Source: Methanobacteriaceae archaeon
Lineage (GTDB): Archaea; Methanobacteriota; Methanobacteria; Methanobacteriales; Methanobacteriaceae
Direction: 5' to 3'
DNA length: 6,228 nucleotides
Assembly: GCA_900769095.1 (NCBI GenBank)
Contig: CAAGFH010000057.1
Coordinates: forward strand, 1 to 6,228
Shown in pieces: positions 1-5,075 of the stretch. The translations under genes were made by a program, and so were the position numbers. Position 1 is the first letter of the stretch; each line of letters begins with the position of its first letter. The notes below the pieces were generated by a model, which was given only the letters and a program-made list of their open reading frames with translations, made no database searches and was not told where the DNA came from.

Positions 1-1
1 A

Positions 2-190
2 ATAAAATTAATTGATGAAGGTGAATATTTCAATCCTCTAGAACAAGCTACACCTGATACTACATTAAGTTCTGATGAACGTGAAATTGGTGGGTTAGGT
101 ATTCTTCTCATTAAAAAGAATGTTGATGTAATAGAGTATGAAAGAGTTGACAATAAAAACATTTTAACTATTCATAAAATTTTAAATTAG
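2..190 (+). CDS. RsbW-type serine kinase/anti-sigma-like ATPase, 3' part only
   Basis: Only the last 62 codons are present; the frame is open at the left edge and ends in TAG. The translated tail has hallmarks of the HATPase_c_2 (GHKL) fold of RsbW/SpoIIAB proteins. An Asp-x-Gly ATP-binding motif lies near visible residues 5-7, followed by FNPLE. A Gly-Gly-Leu-Gly turn lies at residues 30-33 (the G2 box, 'GGLGI'), followed by a helix and a strand ending in an aromatic-rich segment ('VIEYERVDN'). In bacteria such proteins phosphorylate STAS anti-sigma antagonists and bind sigma factors. Archaea lack sigma70-type factors, so the target here is unknown. The N-terminal Bergerat half with the catalytic Asn is outside the window, so activity cannot be judged. 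The family assignment rests on motif pattern alone but is fairly distinctive. A terminator-like hairpin follows the stop, so this gene is likely the end of its own transcription unit. Confidence 0.72.
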   Translation: MKLIDEGEYFNPLEQATPDTTLSSDEREIGGLGILLIKKNVDVIEYERVDNKNILTIHKILN

Positions 191-214
191 TGATTCCTTT
201 TAAAGAATATTAAC

Positions 215-251
215 TTTTCCCTTAAGGGGAAAATTACTTTTTTTTTATTTT
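215..251 (+). terminator. Hairpin plus T-tract transcription terminator
   Basis: A perfect 7-bp stem (TTTTCCC at 215-221 paired with GGGAAAA at 227-233) encloses a 5-base loop. It is followed by nine T at 238-246 and four more at 248-251. It lies 25 bases after the stop of the ATPase gene and well before the ferredoxin promoter, where that gene's transcript should end. In archaea the T-tract alone often suffices for termination, so the stem may be secondary. A weaker imperfect repeat (ATTC..TTT / AAAGAAT, about 193-208) sits just upstream. Confidence 0.65.
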
Positions 252-296
252 AGATAAACTTTAATTATATCTGAATAATTATTTTTTCACTAAACA

Positions 297-306
297 TTTT
301 ATATAA
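297..306 (+). promoter_or_regulatory. Probable archaeal TATA box for the ferredoxin-ggr cluster
   Basis: TTTTATATAA matches the methanogen box A consensus (TTTATATA). The purine-containing stretch TAAACA immediately upstream (291-296) could serve as a TFB-recognition element. A start site about 25 bases downstream would fall near 328-333, giving a leader of about 25-30 bases that still carries the SD at 344-349. The whole stretch 291-330 is nearly all A/T, with a second TATA-like string at 311-321, so the exact box is uncertain. Confidence 0.5.
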
Positions 307-356
307 TAAAAAATATATTATACATAATATAACTTTTAGACTTAAGGAGAATTTTT

Positions 357-524
357 ATGATAGTTAAAGATTGGTGCTCATTTTGTGGTGAGTGTGCTGG
401 GGTTTGCCCAAGAAATTTAATCCAAGTAAGAGAATATTCATTAGTATTTAATGATGATGACTGTAAAGATTGTGATACATGTATTAAAGCATGTCCAATA
501 GATGCATTAGAAAAAGAGGACTGA
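357..524 (+). CDS. 2[4Fe-4S] ferredoxin, 55 residues
   Basis: A small electron carrier with two classical cluster motifs. C7-x2-C10-x2-C13-x3-C17-Pro is the first and C36-x2-C39-x2-C42-x3-C46-Pro the second, so all eight cluster ligands and both prolines are present. At 55 residues it is the usual length of a bacterial-type ferredoxin. The ATG is set by AAGGAG at 344-349, 7 bases upstream. The gene ends 4 bases before the geranylgeranyl reductase, and its last codons carry the GAGG-type SD (about 515-520) for that gene, so the two are almost certainly co-transcribed and translated together. From family knowledge, the Methanosarcina acetivorans geranylgeranyl reductase needs the product of an adjacent ferredoxin gene to saturate archaeal lipids fully. 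The same dedicated-donor role is inferred here. The residues around the clusters are acidic (for example NDDD before the second motif), which would suit docking to a basic patch on a partner. Confidence 0.9.
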   Translation: MIVKDWCSFCGECAGVCPRNLIQVREYSLVFNDDDCKDCDTCIKACPIDALEKED

Positions 525-528
525 TTAT

Positions 529-1710
529 ATGATTGAAACTGATGTAATTGTAGTAGGTTCTGGACCTGCAGGATCAAGTGCAGCAAAACACGCTGCATTA
601 GGCGGAGCAAATGTTATTTTAATAGACAAAAAATCAGAAATTGGTTCACCAAAAAGATGTGCTGAAGGTGTTTCAATTGAAGGACTTGAAAAATTAGGTA
701 TTGAACCTTCTCCTCGTTGGGTTACTAAAAAAATCGAAGGAGTAAGAATCCAAACTCCTGATGGAACTGATACCTGGTTAACTGAAGATGAAGTAAAATT
801 ACCTGAAGCTGGTTACATCTTAGAAAGAAAAGTATTCGACAAACACATGGCTATGGATGCTGCAAGAGCAGGTGCTGAAATCAGAATCAAAACCTTAGTA
901 ACCAATGTTGAAAAAGTTGAAGACGGTTTCTTAGTATTTACTGAATCCATGGGTAAAGAAGAAGTATTAAAATGTAAAATTTTAATCGCAGCAGACGGTC
1001 CTGAAGGTCACGTTGCAAGATGGGCAGGTTTAAGACCAGCTGCAAAAGCTAAAGAAATGGAATCTGGTGTACAATACGAAATGTGTAACGTTGAATTCGA
1101 AAAACCGGGAGTTATTGAATTCTACTTAGGTTCCTGCGCACCTGGTGGATACGTATGGATTTTCCCTAAAGGTGACGACATTGCAAACGTTGGTTTAGCA
1201 ATCTTACCTCACAAAGCTGAAAAAACTGCTATTGAATACTTAGATGATTTCGTTGCTAAATCACCTTACTTAAAAAATGCTCAAGCAGTTGAAATTAACG
1301 TTGGTGGAGACCCTGTTGGTGGAATGAGTAAAAAACTCTATGACGATAACATTTTAGTTTGTGGAGACGCAGCAGGTCAAGTAAACCCATTAACCGGTGG
1401 AGGAATCATCAGTGGTATGACTGGTGGAATGTGTGCTGGTCAAGTAGCTGCTCAAGCTATTGCAGAAGGCGATTGTTCTAAAAAATTCTTAAAACAATAC
1501 GATACCATGGCACACGATGAATTAGACCATGAAATCAAAAGGTATAAAAAAGTACAAGAGTACTTACTCACTTTATCTGATGAAGAGTTAAACGAAATTG
1601 CTCATGCATTTGAAGGAGAAAAATTTGATAAAATTTCAACTACTGAAATTGTTAAAAAATTAATCAAATTATCTCCAAAAGCATTACTTAAATTAGGTAA
1701 ATTTGTTTAG
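529..1710 (+). CDS. Geranylgeranyl reductase (digeranylgeranylglycerophospholipid reductase family)
   Basis: FAD-dependent reductase that hydrogenates the double bonds of geranylgeranyl chains on archaeal ether lipids, acting at the cytoplasmic membrane face. The 393 residues match the usual family length of about 390-400. The N-terminal dinucleotide motif is VGSGPAGSSAA (Gly10, Gly12, Gly15), with an acidic strand end at Asp33. A RCAEG segment follows with Cys44, at the position of the conserved redox/active-site Cys of the family. The lipid-site signature begins YVWIFP (208-213) and ends Gly-Leu-Ala (222-224), where the published family motif has Gly-x-Gly. The second FAD motif, CGDAAGQVNPLTGGGI, is at 278-293. 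The C-terminal 100 residues are helical and basic (KKLIKLSPKALLKLGK), plausible for membrane association. There is no signal peptide or clear membrane span. The start ATG follows the ferredoxin stop by 4 bases and has AGAGGA 8 bases upstream. Phe codons here are mainly TTC (7 of 11), unlike the downstream genes, suggesting high expression. Menaquinone or other prenyl chains are alternative substrates for this broad family. Confidence 0.9.
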   Translation: MIETDVIVVGSGPAGSSAAKHAALGGANVILIDKKSEIGSPKRCAEGVSIEGLEKLGIEPSPRWVTKKIEGVRIQTPDGTDTWLTEDEVKLPEAGYILERKVFDKHMAMDAARAGAEIRIKTLVTNVEKVEDGFLVFTESMGKEEVLKCKILIAADGPEGHVARWAGLRPAAKAKEMESGVQYEMCNVEFEKPGVIEFYLGSCAPGGYVWIFPKGDDIANVGLAILPHKAEKTAIEYLDDFVAKSPYLKNAQAVEINVGGDPVGGMSKKLYDDNILVCGDAAGQVNPLTGGGIISGMTGGMCAGQVAAQAIAEGDCSKKFLKQYDTMAHDELDHEIKRYKKVQEYLLTLSDEELNEIAHAFEGEKFDKISTTEIVKKLIKLSPKALLKLGKFV

Positions 1711-1713
1711 GTG
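1709..1713 (+). promoter_or_regulatory. Shine-Dalgarno AGGTG overlapping the ggr stop codon; decides the galE start
   Basis: AGGTG complements the CACCU part of the 16S rRNA 3' end and begins inside the TAG stop (1708-1710) of the reductase gene. It lies 6 bases before a GTG at 1720. For the alternative GTG at 1711 the nearest candidate (AGGT near 1695) is 12 or more bases away, so 1720 is the better start. Overlap of stop and SD implies that the terminating ribosome re-initiates on the next gene. Confidence 0.6.
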
Positions 1714-1719
1714 TTTAAC

Positions 1720-2688
1720 GTGATTTTGATTACTGGTGGAGCAGGTTATATCGGTTCCCATACAAATAAAGCATTACATGAGGCAGGTTATGAAACTGTT
1801 GTAGTTGATAATCTTTGTAAAGGATATGAAAACTTTGTTAAATGGGGAAATTTTGAAAATTATGATTTTGGAAGTAAAAATCTCAGAGAAGTTTTCGAAA
1901 AATATAATATTGACGGTGTTATTCACTTTGCTGCATTCTCATCAGTAGCAGAATCAGTTGAAATGCCTCAAAAATATTTTAAAAATAATTATAAAAATAC
2001 ATTAAATCTTTTACAAATAATGAGAGAATTCGGTGTAGATAAATTTATTTTATCTTCAACCGCTGCAGTATATGGAAATCCTGAAAAAGTTCCAATTACC
2101 GAAGATCAGGATTTAAAACCAATAAATCCTTATGGACACTCTAAATTTATCACTGAAAAAGCTCTTGAAAGAGAAGCTGAAAAAGGTGATTTTAATTTCG
2201 TATCCTTAAGGTACTTTAATGCTGCAGGTGACGATTTTGACTGTGAGATAGGGGAATTCCATGACCCTGAAACTCACTTAATTCCATTAGTATTAGATGC
2301 TGCTATTGGAAATCGTGACAGTATTTCTATTTTTGGTGATGATTACGATACACCTGACGGAACTTGTATTCGTGATTATATTCATGTAAATGATTTAGCA
2401 GACGCACATATTAAAGCATATGAATATTTGTGCGATAAAAAAGAATCTAATGTATTTAATCTTGGAAATGGTCAAGGATATTCAGTTCGTGAAGTAATTG
2501 ATATGTGTAAAAAAGTCACTGGTGTTGATTTTGATGTTAAAATCGATGAACGCCGTGAAGGTGATCCTGATGTATTAATTGCTGATTCAACTAAAATTAA
2601 AGATGAATTAGGTTGGACTCCTCAATATGACTTAGAACAAATTGTAGAGTCTGCTTGGAAATGGCATAAAAAGATTAATGTAATTTAG
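1720..2688 (+). CDS. galE: UDP-glucose (UDP-hexose) 4-epimerase, GalE type
   Basis: NAD-dependent extended short-chain dehydrogenase that interconverts UDP-glucose and UDP-galactose, or their N-acetyl forms, in the cytoplasm. The GTG at 1720 gives a 322-residue protein starting MILITGGAGYIGSH, the standard GalE N-terminus; a start at 1711 would add only MFN. In 322-residue numbering, the NAD motif is Gly6-x2-Gly9-x2-Gly12. The catalytic Thr/Ser lies in SSTAAVYG (Thr114). The YxxxK pair is Tyr138 and Lys142 (YGHSK). RDYIHVNDLADAH follows at about 218. RREGDPD near 278-284 is the nucleotide-binding region. The residue aligned by eye to E. coli Tyr299, which gates acetylated sugars, appears to be Leu286, so specificity for UDP-Glc against UDP-GlcNAc is open. 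Placement directly after the lipid reductase suggests supply of galactose-type sugars for glycolipids or pseudomurein (inference). Related epimerases acting on dTDP- or UDP-uronate sugars are less likely but not excluded. Confidence 0.88.
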   Translation: MILITGGAGYIGSHTNKALHEAGYETVVVDNLCKGYENFVKWGNFENYDFGSKNLREVFEKYNIDGVIHFAAFSSVAESVEMPQKYFKNNYKNTLNLLQIMREFGVDKFILSSTAAVYGNPEKVPITEDQDLKPINPYGHSKFITEKALEREAEKGDFNFVSLRYFNAAGDDFDCEIGEFHDPETHLIPLVLDAAIGNRDSISIFGDDYDTPDGTCIRDYIHVNDLADAHIKAYEYLCDKKESNVFNLGNGQGYSVREVIDMCKKVTGVDFDVKIDERREGDPDVLIADSTKIKDELGWTPQYDLEQIVESAWKWHKKINVI

Positions 2689-2690
2689 GT
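2687..2690 (+). promoter_or_regulatory. Shine-Dalgarno AGGT overlapping the galE stop codon
   Basis: AGGT starts within the TAG stop of galE (2686-2688) and is 7 bases before the ATG at 2698. This repeats the arrangement at the preceding junction and supports both the 2698 start and coupled translation of galE and the next gene. Confidence 0.5.
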
Positions 2691-2697
2691 TATATTC

Positions 2698-3585
2698 ATG
2701 CAAAATAATGCCCATGAATCAAAAATAGACATTCGTATAATCGTTTCAGGTATGGATATTGCTCAAATAGTCTCTAAAGCAGTTAATAATATCCAACTTG
2801 AACAAGATTATAATATTATTGTTTCATCTATTATACCTACAGTAGAATTAAGCATTGTAAAAAAAGTAGTTCAGGGTGCTGATATTCTATTAATTGGAGG
2901 ATATGGTAGTGATGAAACTTACAATATTCTTTTTAATGAACTTAAAACTGATTTTAATCAAATAGGATTGTTTGATTATACTAATATTATTGTTGATGAG
3001 GAATTTGATTCCACATTAGCTCAAGAAGAAATTTTAAACTCAATTGTTAAATCAGCATTGTCTTTTTCTTTGAATCTGATTAATATTCATTCATTGGAAA
3101 CTAAACTGATGAAGGTAACTAATGATTATAATAGCTTGCTTGAAAGTCATGATCAGTTAATTAAAGAAAATGAAGTTTTATGTCAGGAAAATACTGGCTT
3201 AATTGAAGATATTAAAGAAATCAAAGATGAATATAATGAATTTAAAGTCCAATATAGTGATATTTACTCTAAACAAATTCTGGAAGTTTTTGAATTAGAA
3301 AATCTCTGGCAGGAAACTTTTAATCAGGTATTGTCTGATGAAGAAAGAATTGTTCTAGCTACTGATAAATTTAAACCTGATAATATCATTGTCGGACAGG
3401 GTTTTATCGCAGCACAATCTAAAAAAGATGCAGTAGAATGGTTAAAAATAATTAAAACTGCTTTAATTTTCATTGATGATAATTCAGATGATTTAAAAAA
3501 CAATGATGATGTTGAAAAAGATGAAGTATCAAACGAAAAAGATGATTATGATATTTCAAATACTTTTGAAAACTTTTGGGATTAA
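2698..3585 (+). CDS. Unrecognised soluble protein: alpha/beta N-domain, coiled coil, acidic tail
   Basis: I do not recognise this 295-residue protein. The N-terminal part (about 10-100) alternates predicted strands and helices: IDIRIIVSG, then an amphipathic helix, YNIIVSSIIP, another helix, then DILLIGGYGSDE, another helix, then IGLFDYTNIIV. This looks like a Rossmann-like or receiver-like alpha/beta fold without an obvious nucleotide P-loop or phospho-acceptor motif. Residues about 132-185 form a heptad-like coiled coil (LETKLMKV through DIKEIKDEYNEF). A second small alpha/beta piece (about 215-260, with NIIVGQGFIAAQ and a helix ending in LIFID) is followed by a low-complexity Asp/Glu/Asn/Lys tail (260-284) and an aromatic end, FENFWD. 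No signal peptide, membrane span or Cys motif is visible; the single Cys is at 162. It starts 9 bases after galE and is probably its operon partner. Phe codons are TTT in 12 of 13, pointing to modest expression. A scaffold or regulatory role linked to envelope synthesis is only a guess. Confidence 0.85.
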   Translation: MQNNAHESKIDIRIIVSGMDIAQIVSKAVNNIQLEQDYNIIVSSIIPTVELSIVKKVVQGADILLIGGYGSDETYNILFNELKTDFNQIGLFDYTNIIVDEEFDSTLAQEEILNSIVKSALSFSLNLINIHSLETKLMKVTNDYNSLLESHDQLIKENEVLCQENTGLIEDIKEIKDEYNEFKVQYSDIYSKQILEVFELENLWQETFNQVLSDEERIVLATDKFKPDNIIVGQGFIAAQSKKDAVEWLKIIKTALIFIDDNSDDLKNNDDVEKDEVSNEKDDYDISNTFENFWD

Positions 3586-3594
3586 ACATTATTA

Positions 3595-3603
3595 TTTTAT
3601 ACT
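3595..3603 (+). promoter_or_regulatory. Probable TATA box for purF
   Basis: TTTTATACT lies 46-54 bases before the purF ATG in the 63-base spacer. A start site about 25 bases downstream would give a leader of about 20 bases that includes the SD AGGAG (3637-3641). A second TATA-like string, TTATAAATA at 3617-3625, is an alternative, but it would place the start site at about the purF SD or ATG and lose the SD. No hairpin terminator for the upstream gene is evident here, so read-through is possible. Confidence 0.4.
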
Positions 3604-3648
3604 AGTTAAAACATAATTATAAATATACTATTTAATAGGAGTTCTTAA

Positions 3649-5070
3649 ATGCAAGGTGAGATGGAAGATAAGTGTGGTATTGTTGGAATTCACTGTAAAG
3701 ATGAATCCAAGAATGTTGCATCTTTTGTTTATTATTGTTTGTATGCTTTACAGCACAGAGGTCAAGAATCAGCAGGAATTGCTACATTTAACCCACAAAA
3801 AGGATTAAATTATTATTGTGGTATGGGTTTAATAACTGATGTTTTCAAAGATTATGAAATTCAAAATCTTAAAGGAAACATGGCTATTGGACATGTAAGA
3901 TACTCAACAACCGGGCAATCCAGACTTGAAAATTCACAACCTTTCGTAACTGATTTTGATGATGGATTCATTGCAATGGCTCACAACGGGGATATTGTAA
4001 ACTCTGCAGAGTTAAGAGATGAATTAATCGCAGAAGGTTTTGAATTCAAATCCGACACTGATTCTGAAGTTATTTGTTACATGCTTAAAAAAGAACATTA
4101 CCATAACAACAAAAGCATAATTGATTCAATTGAAGCAGTTTCACAAAAACTTGTTGGTTCTTACGCATTAACTATTTTAGTAAATGGTGAATTATACGGT
4201 GTACGTGACCCTATGGGAATCAAACCACTTGCAGTTGCAAAAAGAGGCGATGACTTTATCCTTGCTTCAGAAACTGTTGCATTTGATGTAATTAATGCTA
4301 AATACGTAAGAGATATTGAACCTGGTGAAGTTGTGTTCTTTGAAGACGATGAAATTAAATCTCATATGTTAGAAGTCTCAAAAGATTCTAAAATTTCACA
4401 CTGTATGTTTGAATATGTATACTTTGCAAGACCAGACAGTACAATTGACGGAATCAATGTATATGAAACCAGAATGAATATTGGTAGCAAATTATACGAC
4501 TTATATCCTATTGATGCAGATGTTGTAATTCCAGTACCTGACTCATCTATTCCTGCAGCTATTGGTTATTCAAGAGCTTCCGGAATTCCATATGGTGAAG
4601 GATTAATCAAAAACAGGTATGTTGGAAGAACATTTATTATGCCAACTCAAGAAGAACGTGAGTTAGCAGTAAGACTTAAATTAAATCCTATTAAAGAAGC
4701 TATTCAAGGTAAAAAAGTTGTTTTAATTGATGACAGTATTGTAAGAGGAACAACTTCAAAACAGCTATTGGATCTTGTAAAAGAATCCGAACCTGCTGAA
4801 ATTCACTTTTTAGTTGGTTGTCCACCTGTTATCGCACCTTGTTTTTACGGTGTAGCTATGGCAACCAAAGAAGAATTGATTGCAGCTAATTACTCTATTG
4901 AAGAAATCAAAGAACAACTTGATATTGATTCATTAGGTTACATTACCCTTGAAGCATTAGTTGAGGCTATTGGAATGCCTAAAGAGGATTTATGTTTAGG
5001 TTGTTTAAATGAAGAGTACCCTACTGAACTTCCAGAGGGTCTTGTAGCTGAAACTTATTATAAACCTTAG
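3649..5070 (+). CDS. purF: Amidophosphoribosyltransferase (glutamine PRPP amidotransferase)
   Basis: First committed step of de novo purine synthesis in the cytoplasm: PRPP plus glutamine gives 5-phosphoribosylamine. At 473 residues it is full length. The N-terminal Ntn glutaminase domain begins at Cys9 (CGIVGI), so an 8-residue propeptide (MQGEMEDK) must be removed to expose the nucleophile, as in Bacillus-type PurF. Glutamine-site motifs follow: HRGQES (36-41), GHVRYSTTG (81-89), AHNGD (111-115) and the SDTDSE loop (135-140). The phosphoribosyltransferase half carries the PRPP loop [14 protein letters not shown] (357-370). Four cysteines, Cys252 (HCMFEY), Cys398 (PCFYG), Cys449 and Cys452 (CLGC), match the [4Fe-4S] ligands of the B. 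subtilis enzyme, so this is the oxygen-sensitive type expected of an anaerobe. The ATG at 3649 has AGGAG 7 bases upstream. The internal ATG at 3661 is preceded by AGGTG only 2 bases away, too close, so 3649 is preferred. C-ending codons are common, suggesting good expression. Confidence 0.96.
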   Translation: MQGEMEDKCGIVGIHCKDESKNVASFVYYCLYALQHRGQESAGIATFNPQKGLNYYCGMGLITDVFKDYEIQNLKGNMAIGHVRYSTTGQSRLENSQPFVTDFDDGFIAMAHNGDIVNSAELRDELIAEGFEFKSDTDSEVICYMLKKEHYHNNKSIIDSIEAVSQKLVGSYALTILVNGELYGVRDPMGIKPLAVAKRGDDFILASETVAFDVINAKYVRDIEPGEVVFFEDDEIKSHMLEVSKDSKISHCMFEYVYFARPDSTIDGINVYETRMNIGSKLYDLYPIDADVVIPVPDSSIPAAIGYSRASGIPYGEGLIKNRYVGRTFIMPTQEERELAVRLKLNPIKEAIQGKKVVLIDDSIVRGTTSKQLLDLVKESEPAEIHFLVGCPPVIAPCFYGVAMATKEELIAANYSIEEIKEQLDIDSLGYITLEALVEAIGMPKEDLCLGCLNEEYPTELPEGLVAETYYKP

Positions 5071-5075
5071 ATATT

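Noticed and set aside
191..356. Possible small RNA or riboswitch in the first spacer
   Set aside because: Apart from the terminator hairpin, TATA-like strings and an SD, the stretch is nearly pure A/T with no conserved structured core that I can recognise.
299..610. 103-codon open frame on the minus strand
   Set aside because: It covers the AT-rich promoter, the whole ferredoxin gene and the start of the reductase in antisense. Its product is low-complexity (Gln/Ser/Leu-rich) with no motif, while the + strand genes have clear family signatures.
1711..1719. galE start at GTG 1711
   Set aside because: No SD at suitable spacing; it adds only MFN before the canonical MILITGG N-terminus. Kept as an alternative but not preferred.
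3586..3648. Operator or purine-regulator site upstream of purF
   Set aside because: No palindrome or direct repeat stands out in the 63 bases; a shared TAAACATT (also at 291-298) is too short and its spacing to the TATA box differs.
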